Source of the DNA: Rhyacophila brunnea
Taxonomy: Eukaryota > Arthropoda > Insecta > Trichoptera > Rhyacophilidae
Direction: 5' to 3'
Assembly: GCA_022495005.1 (NCBI GenBank)
Contig: JAGYXB010000559.1
Location: forward strand, 1,736,001-1,800,000
DNA length: 64,000 bases
Of this stretch, positions 13,608 to 23,157 are shown piece after piece (the first letter of the stretch is position 1; each line of letters starts with the position of its first letter). The notes under the pieces were generated by a model. It saw nothing but the letters and a program-made list of their open reading frames with translations, was not told where the DNA came from and did not search any database. The position numbers and the translations under genes were made by a program.

Positions 13608-13685
13608 GACGACCTCCGTGGACGAACGGTTAAGATTCTCGTCTACGAATCCGGAGATCGCGTGTTCGAACGCGGCGTGCTAAGT
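13608..13685 (+). other. tRNA-Glu-like sequence in the right arm
   Basis: This is the mirror of the copy at 7441-7520, with the same A-box-like and B-box-like motifs on the plus strand. Both copies read outward, away from the palindrome centre. I find no paired acceptor stem. Confidence 0.5.
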
Positions 13686-14862
13686 CAATTTTATTTGATT
13701 CATATGTGTTATTTTACGTTTAATTACTATAAAATAATATAGTATAGTATACTTGCGGCAAGTTCCGGAGCGGTGGATACTCTCAATATCGTGAAAGACA
13801 ACAATTCAGAATCGAAACGTTGCTTGAAATGACTTCTAGTCCAAATACTAAACAAAAAAGTATCAAAATACTAAAAGTATTTTGATATCCATTAAAACCC
13901 CACTTAGGGTTTTCAAAGTATTTATAATATTACAATTAATAATAAGTATACAAAGTCATAATATTGTTTCAACGAATAAGAAAATGTATTCTGTCTTCAT
14001 CTATACGTATAGTATTTAAGCAAAGGCAAACGGCCTATCTGAATAGTCTTGATAATGGTGTCACTTCATTCAGGTGTAAACAATGGACCCGTCTCCAGCA
14101 CCTGTACCTACAGTAAAAAATATTTCTTATGCAGTTTACGCAAAGGATATTTTCGCATATCATTGAAATTATAAAATTTCACGCACCGTTCCCGTTCCGT
14201 CACACCTTCCTATCACCTCTTCCTTGCAGTGGCAACGTCGCACTCTCCGATCAGCTAAAGGCGATTAATAATGAACGGAAATAATCAACGAAGTCACGTT
14301 CTATATTCAGGGATAAAAAAGTATATAGGAGCCTATTTACTGCCTTCGAAATTATCACTTACCTTATCAAATTGAGTTATAGGTACCTACGGTACCAGCT
14401 CGTCGAGCTGGTCACAACTGCATATAAATCTATACCTGACAATGATCAAGTAAGTGACAAATGAGCCAATAAGTCGAAATGATCAGGTAACTCCGGTAAT
14501 TTGTGGACGGTTTGATTCACTAACTGCCCTTAGACATACTTATATATATATGTATACAAATGTAAAAATAAGTAGTTTTAAAATAATCGTCATTTTCATT
14601 ATTAATTATATTAAACAAAATTACCGCCAGCAAATCGACTCTCATTATTTGCCTCTTTGTCAAAAAAGTGAGGTTATTTATCACTCGGCAGTGTTGCCAT
14701 ATTTCAAATAATTCCAGTGTTGCAAAGTTTCAAAATATACTACTTTCATTTGATTTTAGGACGAAAATTTAATAATAAAGAAATAATCCGGAGCAGTAGA
14801 GCACTACACATTTTATGTGCTCCTGTTCCGAGCTCCGCTCAAACGCTCTGCATTATACATCC

Positions 14863-15245
14863 GTGTCCGGAAATTTGTAAGTATGCAATTCGGAGTATCA
14901 CACTGTATCGTGAAATATTGTATCGGAAATATAATATGGTCGTATATTAAAGACCGTCCAATCTCTTTAGGTCGTAAAGTACCGAAATAAAATTAATAAT
15001 AAAACACGGTTCTTGTCGGTTTACACTGTAAACGTAAACTTTTTAGGAAGCCAGCGGCAAACATAAATAGCCGATATACTGGATTATTTGTTAGGTTAGG
15101 TATTATTCTTGAATTCATGAATTTTGCCAAAATCGGCTATGAAAATTGAATTAATGTTCATAATGTTAATGTTCTCCGGTAGAAAGCTCACGGCAAACTG
15201 TGCCACGGTGAAATGTTTTACGTACAATTTATATGTAGGTAACCT
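14863..15245 (+). mobile_element. MITE family A, copy 1
   Basis: It runs from GTGTCCGGAAA with GTATGCA to CCACGGTGAAATGTTTTACG and TACAATTTA. The ends are imperfect inverted repeats built around TTGTACGTA and TTCACCGTG. The interior has GCCGATATACTGGATTATT and an ATTCATGAAT palindrome. Other copies: 18548-18963, 33836-34489, 53289-53713 and 57108-57770. Confidence 0.7.
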
Positions 15246-16555
15246 ATACATCGAGGATGTTAAGCCATAAAGGGATTAGGGAATTTACCGTGTAACATAG
15301 TTTTTTATAAGGTTCAATCATTTGGAACGTGGAAACTTGTGACGAACTTGGGAAATTTGGGACGTGGAAAATATATATTTTTTTTTTCAAATCGTGATTT
15401 GTTAAGTTGAAAATTGTCATTGACTTATCGTAGTCGACATAATCTCTGTGTTGCAGATTGTAAAACCTGTGAATTCTTATGAACGAGAATATAAACTTAG
15501 ATACGTAAGTCAGTTATACTCGAATGCGAACTTGAGTGAGCCCAGGAGATCGACAACGGTTAGGTGTAGGTGTGCGACCCTCTACCCTCACCACACATCA
15601 CCGCTGTCATTTGAATACTTTACCTGTTCGTGAAGAATGGTTGCATTTATTATTATTTATGTATACATATTTAACTTTCAAACATTATGAGGATGATGAA
15701 ACTACTAAAGTGTCACAAACAATGTGGTCTTTGTAAGTTTCATCATAGTTTTTTTATATATTTTAAGTTATAACGGAATGAACAACCAACCAAACCTTTT
15801 AAAAACTATATTTTGTGCACTGATCAACGTGCAAATTTCGAAATCACAAACACACGCGTTCAATCAAATTGATTATTATGGGAAACGCAATAAGATACTT
15901 TATTGTATATGTAATTATTGGACTACGACACAACTCATTTAATTAGAGATTTCAGATTAGTCTAACAAGCTCAAAATCAGGTACATATACCTACATATAT
16001 CACTTTCATATGCTTTCTCTGGCACTGGTTTTGACAAAGTAGGCTCGCCACTGATCTATAAAATATACCCGCGAATTTCGCCTGTTCGTCGCTTCCTCCG
16101 GAGCCTCGCTGCCTCCGCTTCTCCGATTGATTGATTTCCCTACGCGGAAAATATTACATTTTAAAAGCAAACTGTCAAAAGGTTACGACAGCCATGATGT
16201 TTTATCTACATTTCGCGCCTTTTCAATAAAATTCCTTTTTCGAATTTGACAGCCGCTGTTGGGTCGTGCAAATAGATGGCGTGTATTGCGTATTATGGAG
16301 GTTTATCGGGCCCCTTCTGTTACATTATTTAACATAATATTATTATTATCTTTTAGCATTTATATCTTCACTGGTGTTTAGAGCTATTTTTGCGTCGTTT
16401 TGACATGACTGAAAAGTCTGTATTTGAACTATAAATAAAAAGAGTCTTGTACGCTATTTCATCATTTGAAATTATGTTGTAAGCGCATCACAAATATTAA
16501 GATCGCTTAGTTCTCTTATCAGTCAAGCAATGGCGGACATTTTTAATTTTTCAAC
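15246..16555. other. No confirmed gene; one exon-like stretch at 15456-15503
   Basis: A TCTGTGTTGCAG acceptor-like site, a short open stretch encoding IVKPVNSYEREYKLRY, and a TAC|GTAAGT donor-like site lie near 15440-15510. No partner exon was found, so this is only a possibility. The rest is AT-rich with no feature that I can name. Confidence 0.25.
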
Positions 16556-16687
16556 TAAATAATAACGCCGAAGTGCAGTATTATTGGCTGCTTATCTACA
16601 AATGAAGGCGTCAAAAAATATATATATATGTGGTTTCTGCCTAAATGCTGCACATCAGAAGAAATCGCATCTACTATTCCACTATAG
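16556..16687 (+). pseudogene. THAP-domain-like fragment (tentative)
   Basis: A short frame reads TPKCSIIGCLSTNEGVKKYI followed by YMWFLPK. The spacing C-x4-C and the closing F-x-P-K resemble the start of a THAP zinc-finger domain, found in P-element-like transposases and host proteins. The frame stops after about 43 codons and no full Cys-Cys-Cys-His set is visible. It is a remnant or a coincidence. Confidence 0.35.
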
Positions 16688-16875
16688 TTGACTCAACGGG
16701 CCCGTTTGTCATGAGAAGATCGAAAATGAAGAATTTGTAGGAAATATGTATATATTCTATTCATTGTGATTCGCACTCTAACTACTTTATTGTTTTTGAA
16801 TGCGTAGATATGAAAATCCCTTATTCGAGATTTGTCTACCCGCAACTGATTTGAAGTTGGCTATGGTCTATGAAA

Positions 16876-17070
16876 CCGCCTCGCAAAAACCCTGAAAATT
16901 TCTTTAGAATATTTCGTCGTATTCAGTGAACGACCAAGAGAGTATATACTCGAGAAGTATGTTTCACAGGAGAGCATGGAAGACGAACCCCGTATGCAGT
17001 CCTTTGACGTCTCCTCTGTGCCAGACATACCAACATATTCGACTATGACTTATCGGCCGGAGAGATGGTT
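16876..17070 (+). pseudogene. Coding-like fragment, family unknown
   Basis: A frame without an obvious start encodes LEYFVVFSERPREYILEKYV and then SMEDEPRMQSFDVSS up to RPERWFLMSLG and a stop. Composition is more protein-like than the surroundings. A second frame over the last part reads YDLSAGEMVLDESW. It could be the remains of the same dead transposase as the THAP-like fragment 200 bases upstream. Confidence 0.3.
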
Positions 17071-17339
17071 CTTGATGAGTCTTGGTTGATTATGTATTTT
17101 ATGAAATAATTAATAAACTCACAGTGCCATATACCTAATTTAGAAATTAAATGTTTAAAACATCATTTCCTTAAATTTCAAAAATGTGACATGGTGCGTT
17201 GTTTCAACGTGAAACGGACCACAAACTTTTTTTTTAAAATGTAACTTAATGTTCTAAAATGCTAACCCAGATGACAATTCAACCGACCCAAGCAATCATG
17301 GCCAAACGTAAAATTTCATCAAGTTGGTAGGTATGTCGC

Positions 17340-17870
17340 CTTTATTGCTATTCTTAATTTATTTCAATTTCAATTATTTTTTTAAAGATATTGTGGACAT
17401 TACAAATTATAAGTTTAAGACGCTCACAACATGGCATGAAACATTATTATAAAGAAGAAAAGTAATAAAAACGACAAAAATGAAAATATAAAAAGAGAAC
17501 ATAATATAAACATACAAAAGCAGCGAAAATACAATTATACATCTGTAGAACCTCCACTCTGTGGAGGCCCATATGATCCTATTAGGATCGGACATGGTCT
17601 AAAGAAAAAGAAGAGAAGTTCAAAGAAGTACACCGAGTTTGCTAAGGAGACCCTATTTTAAGAATTCATAAAATAGCGTCCACCTAAACTCACCTTCACG
17701 GAAGTGGAATATATCAACACCCGAAGCAATTTGGTTGAACATAGTTATCGCCCTTCCAATTGGCATTACCAGTGGAAAATTGGTTCTGCACCTAGGGAGA
17801 ATAAATAACTGATGCTCCCTATTTCTAAGATAGTTATCAGGGACACACAGGTCAACACTGCCCAGAATGG
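17340..17870 (-). mobile_element. LINE 3' tail (CR1/Jockey-like), reverse copy
   Basis: On the minus strand it encodes CVPDNYLRNREHQLFILPRC and NFPLVMPIGRAITMFNQIAS followed by VDIFHFREGEFRW, a recognisable LINE C-terminal region. It then passes into an AT-rich tail. A fragment of the tRNA-derived SINE (GGATCGGACATGGTC end) is inserted at about 17535-17600. Confidence 0.7.
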
Positions 17871-18547
17871 CAGAGTTCTCATTTATACATCGTGTAAGTC
17901 GAAAAAAATACGTAGCTAAAATAAAGATCTCTTCTAAATTGCAGACTACAGTATGTAAGCATACCTAAGAGAAAGTCAATTGGATGAAACCACGGATAGT
18001 ATCCATACAACCTCAAGTAAAATACAATTTACCCAAATTTACCTATGCGACCTTTTAATATATAAATAAAATTAGTCTATGGTTACGTTAGGTACAGCAA
18101 ATTTCCTTTGATATCTAAAATGTGAAGTATAATGAAGCACTTAATAGCAGTGGCCGTGCCGTGATGCCATTTTCCTTGCGACGCCGTCATATTTAAGACC
18201 TGAATAATATTTCATCTGGCTCGTTATCTATGCACTTTAATATAATGCACGCCCCATTGCGAGGTGCATAGTATAATGACCGTTGTCTATGTTCGCCAGT
18301 GTTCTATTTTAGAACACTGCATTCGAATCTTCGTAATATTCGATTATGCTTCTTCCTCTTCTATAAAGTTATAGATAGGTAAACATTATTGATCAGCTCC
18401 ACTGACACTGTCTCGAGTACACTTACAATTTGATTTAATATTAGTACCTACATAGGCACCAGTACATACTGACGATGGTACAATTAACTGAGTACATATT
18501 TCATTTTTTTTACCGCTAATCGTTGTAAAAGAGAGCGCGTAGGCGAC

Positions 18548-18963
18548 TATGTGTCCGGAAACTTGTACGTATGCAGTTCGCCGTATCACACTTCACCGTG
18601 AAATGTTGTATCGGAAATATATGGCTGTATTTTAAAGACCGTCCAACCTCTTTGGGTCGTATAGTACTGACATAAAATTATTCATGTCTAAATAAAACAC
18701 GATTTTTGTCGGTTTACACTATATAGGAAGCCAGCAGCAAACAAATTTTGAAAATAGCCGATATACTGGATAATTTTTTAGGTTAGGTTAAGTTTTCATT
18801 TTTGAATTCATGAATTTTGCCAAAATCAGCTATGAAAATTGAATTAATGTTCATAGTGAATCTAATAAAATTGCAGACCGTATGTATAGTATACGATCAT
18901 CTCTTTTCGATAAGAAAGCTCACGGCGAACTGTGCCACGGTGAAATGTTTTACGTACAATTTA
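18548..18963 (+). mobile_element. MITE family A, copy 2
   Basis: An intact copy from GTGTCCGGAAACTTGTACG to TTTTACGTACAATTTACAT, with the same interior landmarks as the other copies. Noncoding. Confidence 0.75.
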
Positions 18964-19900
18964 CATTAACAATATTAAGTATATCTAAAGAAAACATACA
19001 TACCTAATACCTATTATCTTATTCAATGATGTTGAAGATGTTTTCTCTCACATTTTTTGTGAAAGTGAAGCAGGGAAAACATTACTAAGACTAATTATTA
19101 AATTAAATGCACGCAATTTCGCATTGCAGATACATTTGTAGCAAATTTTACACTGTTATCGCCTGCTTCTATCTTTTCTTCTATTATTCTATCTTTTGAC
19201 GTTTTGTTGTTATGTAGATACGTATAAATATACGAGTATTTTGTGGTTTTCCATCTAAAATATATTTTAAATAATAAGGTTTATTCACAAATTCAAGTTT
19301 CAGGATTTATCTTGGCATCTCATAATTTATCGAATTTACCTACTCTTTTGGTGAATCTAAAATTTTATTGGAATGTTTACCGTCTTTGACAGAATGACGT
19401 GACCGAAAATAGTGATGTATGCTACAAATTAGTCTGCAATGCAAAATGAATTGCACATAATTTAAATGATATAGGTACTACGGGCCTTATTTTTTTTAAA
19501 TATATCTTACGATGTGAAGGCATTGTAGCAAATTATACCAATACACACACGCGAATCACCCATGGTGCCACCGTAGAATGATTTACCTGTAGGTACATGT
19601 TTGTATTTTTCATTTTAATACTGGCAACATTTTTACCGCTCGGTTCAAATGAAGAAAATAGCTTCGCGTGCATATTTCGATAACAGTGCATAATATTCAC
19701 GGAACGTGCATTTAGTTTCTCGGAACATTCTTGCAGTCATACTCCCACCAAATTTACCGCTCAACTTCCAGAAGATAGTGGATTGTTTATGGTCGCGAAT
19801 GCAGTGGTAAATAATATGCAAACAGTGCTTTCGCGTTATTATCTTTATTATTAGATAGTTGGGACGAGGCACGTGGGAATAGTTTAAAAAGTTTGACTAT
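18964..19900. other. AT-rich spacer with a TIR-element fragment
   Basis: A GGTGCCACCGTAGAATGATTTACC segment near 19567 (shown here in part) matches the terminal repeat of the element at 62036-62629. No coding gene is supported. Confidence 0.4.
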
Positions 19901-20370
19901 TACTGGCAGAACAAGGACGTTTGGTCCTCACAGAATAATCAACGCGTGCGTGCTACCTGTGCTCCTGCATGGCTGTGAGGCATTTCATCTTACAAGCTTC
20001 GAGGATCTCGGCTTTTGAGCTTTGAGAATCGATGTCTCCGCCGAATCTCAGGGGTACATTGGTACGACCACGTTACAAACACCCGAGTTCGTGAGTAGAC
20101 ATAGCTGCCTAATCACGAAGGGACGTTTTACGTGGCTGGGACATGTGTTCCGGATGCCGCCAAAGAGTACGACGCTTCGTACCCTTGTGGCACAGCCTCA
20201 ATGGTTCCATCGTCGTGGCCGGCCCTCCCTCACCCTGCAGCGGTGCTACAAAAGCGATCTACGCGCTGCAGGTCTGGGATGGCGTGTGGCGCGAGAGTTG
20301 GCGATGGATCAAGGGAAGTGGCGCGAATTTGTGCTTGCCATATGCCCCAATGCTGGGTCGTGATAGGGTG
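19900..20370 (+). pseudogene. Non-LTR retrotransposon remnant, C-terminal region
   Basis: The plus strand encodes a LINE tail in pieces. RIINACVLPVLLHGCEAF lies in one frame, ENRCLRRISGVHWYDHVTN in another, and from 20022 an open frame carries RFTWLGHVFRMP, RRGRPSLTL and SDLRAAGL. This order matches the region after the reverse transcriptase in RTE-like LINEs. Frame changes and a truncated 5' side show that it is dead. Confidence 0.7.
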
Positions 20371-20877
20371 AAAGAAGAAGAAGATTACTGGCAGCGTAAC
20401 ATAGATATAATTGACTAGATTTCATTACACTATGATGTTTATCCCGTAGGCGCAGCAGGTTAAAGTTACTGTATGACTCCATCTTCTCATCTTTTGTCTT
20501 ATGGTACGATCGAGAAGTTGTGCTTAGTATTAAAGCCAGTACTCCAGTTGATAATGGCCTCTGCAACGAGCCCGAAACGTCGAGTAAAGAAGGAAGAAGG
20601 AGACACGGTGAAAACCCAAGAATATACTACGATAAAAAACAACCGTGAAAGCCTCAAACATTATATGATATAATATTATTATATATTTTTTTATTGATTT
20701 ACGACATATATGAATAGAAGTGAATATTATCATTTTATGTAATTTTGTGCGAGGTAATCAGGCAAAGAGGCGTATCAGTGTAGTAAAAAGTGCAAAGTTA
20801 TAAAGCGTATACTCTACTTGGCTACCATAAAAGGAAGTTGTGATCAGTGCTTAATAATATGATGTCAGTCGAGTGCC

Positions 20878-21005
20878 GACAACTCAATAATTCAAATGGA
20901 TTTATTGTGAAATAAAAAAAAAAGATTACCTACCCTTAATTTTACATCGCGGAACCTTGAGGTTCACTTTTGAGGAACACTACTGTAGAATATCAAACTG
21001 CCCTT
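20878..21005 (-). repeat. Dispersed repeat family F fragment
   Basis: Contains CAACTCAATAATTCAAATGG and TAGAATATCAAACTGCCCTT, which match the family F copies in the palindrome arms and at 51.3 and 61.6 kb. Confidence 0.55.
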
Positions 21006-21022
21006 AACCTTGGCGATAGCAG

Positions 21023-21165
21023 GCGGCTCTCGTGGTGCAGTGCGTAAGTCGCTTGCCTTCCACCCGAGAGTTCCTGGGTTCGATTCCCGGTCAGGACACA
21101 CAATATTTATGTGTTTTTCTGAAAGCCTGGGTGCTTGTGATTGTTCAAAATTACTAACAACCACC
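21023..21165 (+). mobile_element. tRNA-derived SINE
   Basis: GGCGGCTCTCGTGGTGCAGTG looks like a pol III A-box region. The T-arm TGGGTTCGATTCCCGG is complete and is the B-box. A non-tRNA body follows (CACAATATTTATGTG, AAAGCCTGGGTGCTTGTG). The anticodon stem is degenerate. Confidence 0.65.
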
Positions 21166-21914
21166 TTGTACGAAAAAGCAAAGATATGGTTATTGTTATT
21201 AATAATTATTCTAAAAAAAAATCTTGGCGATAGCTACAGGGGCGCTTCAGGGGGTCAGTGGGTCTATTCTATGCTTATCGACCGCTAAAGTGATAAAGTG
21301 AAAAATATTATCAAACTTAGGGTAGGTTTGTATCAAAATATTAGCACTTATTGTAACAATTACACGAAGCCGGTTTTATTGTTGCAATAAGTGCTATATT
21401 TTAACAGCACCTATCTTGCTGCTGTTAAAATATCTGCCTTGACTTAATGAAACCGGCTATTAATAAATAACTAATATTTGTCTAAATGACTCTGTAGTGT
21501 TCGATAAGTATAGAATAGACCCACAGATCTTACTATTAAAATTAAATCAAAATGGATCCTAATGATCTGGTATCCTAACGACGTAAACCATATCCAGAGC
21601 TTCAGTGTGGTGGGGTGTGGTACAAGCATAGAGATATCCTTTCAGCAGTCGTACTAAATGATATTTGCCTTGTATTAGAGAGAAAAAAGCGAGAAGATTT
21701 TAAATTCGTGCGAGCAATTCAACATTTTTGTCACGTAGTCGCCGGTTATCGTGGGTATCTACTATTTCATTTAGCGGAAAATGTCACCCCTAAAATCTTT
21801 TCGAGAAGAGATAAAGACATATCCACAGTGGAGTGGTAGACCCTCAACTCTTTGTCCACTATTCATTGAGATTAAACCCAATATAAATTCAGTCACAATT
21901 ATTATTATTACAAC

Positions 21915-22890
21915 GTTTTTATTAGCTCGTATTCTTATTTGTCCGGTGGTTGTTTATCCAGTACAAATCTTGCAATCGATTTTTAATTAACTTCCCGACT
22001 AGCTAGACATTTAAAACTTTTAGAATTTATCAGAACACGATGCAGTGACGTCCCTGGACAAAATGCCGCCCCTAGGCAGTGCCAAAATGCCGCCACATTT
22101 TTTATATAGTACTTTATAATATCATTCTTTCATGTCTCCAATATCTAAGAAATATGTGTTGTATGGATACATTACTAACAATATAAATCTAATGTAAATG
22201 CCTTCTCTGCTTCAATAGACAATATTGCGACTCTACGGTTTCAGATAGGTAAATTTAAAAATACACTTGACAACTTCCAAAACTCGCGAGTGACTGGCAA
22301 ACATATTTGGATAAATTTTAAATAATGTATGCACGTGTCATTGCTGTTCACCAAGAACTTGACATCCAAGGACAACGGAAGTAAACTAGACATCGCGAAC
22401 CCGACAAAAAATCCTTATTCGTACCTAATTAATACATTTTGTTTCCAACCAGTGAGCTGACTTTTTTAATGGATAGATATTTCCGTTATTACTAAGTTTA
22501 GTTATCTATTTCTATATGGTACCTAGTGATTCTCCTCTATTTGCCGCCCTTTGGGTAACTGCCGCCCCCAAGCGACACTCAATCTGCCTACCCCACGGGA
22601 CGTCACTGACACGATGCCAGTGCATTCTTTTAGCCATCTTTAAGTAGAATTGAATTCATTTTCAGTTAATTCTGTTTTGTATGAAAAGTTATTTCGGAAG
22701 AAATCCGTAATCTAATCCACTATTATTGGTTGCTAATTGGATGGTCATAGCAACTAAATTATTAATATATACGTGCGTTACTATGGAAATCAAAATGATA
22801 TTTCAGTATTCCATATTTGTTTGTTTGTTTGTTTTTTATTTACTTCATATCAAGTACAAGTTTGATATCAAGTACAAGTATATAAAAGGT
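21915..22890 (+). repeat. Dispersed repeat family D, copy 2, split by a hAT MITE
   Basis: Same sequence as 1-450, cut in two by the insertion at 22043-22608. The right half continues GTGCGTTACTATGGAAATC and lies just upstream of the first visible B3GLCT exon. Confidence 0.8.
22043..22608 (+). mobile_element. hAT MITE, family C, copy 1, with perfect target duplication
   Basis: The termini are CAGTGACGTCCC and the inverse GGGACGTCACTG. The 8-base duplication ACACGATG is at 22035-22042 and 22609-22616. The subterminal regions are GC-rich with repeated GCCGCCC. It is 566 bases with no transposase, and it is younger than the family D copy it interrupts. Confidence 0.92.
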
Positions 22891-23047
22891 TCTTTTTATC
22901 TTGTATTTTTGTATTTAATGCTTTCTCCAAAATATGGTCGTAGTTTAGCAACGTATGAAAGTGGCCAATCGTGGTTTTTAAACATTCGCCTAATCCCTAT
23001 GCCTATTTTCCATATGTATAATGTTGTTATTTTTTCTCTTGTTTCAG

Positions 23048-23157
23048 ATTATGCGGACATCTTATTCGTAATATTAAGCCAGCATCACCCGTACCATACC
23101 AGTTTGGCAGACAGACTAAAGAGGGAGATTATAACCCAGGCTTTAGAGGAGGAACAT
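23048..23157 (+). CDS. B3GLCT: B3GLCT exon (first visible)
   Basis: The exon follows a TTGTTTCAG acceptor and ends before GTATGA. It starts with two bases of a split codon, so one base comes from an unseen upstream exon. It encodes the N-terminal block YADILFVILSQ and a basic amphipathic stretch ending LEEEH. The open frame runs upstream of the acceptor to an ATG at 22726, but that part is repeat-derived sequence and is not the likely start. Confidence 0.9.

Larger units (their letters stand above)
6577..14550. repeat. Giant near-spacerless palindrome (about 8 kb)
   Basis: The left arm from about 6577 reappears reverse-complemented up to about 14550: position 6601 pairs with 14527 and 10469 with 10624. 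The arms meet at 10525-10552, where GGTCGGA and TCCGACC flank a 14-base AT loop, so there is almost no spacer. The arms are nearly identical with scattered substitutions and small indels. For example 9522-9526 differs from its partner near 11600 by a short indel, and a frame of 68 codons on the left arm (8244-8038) is broken in the right arm. No protein-coding frame is conserved. The arms contain tRNA-like boxes and copies of dispersed repeat F. Confidence 0.93.
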
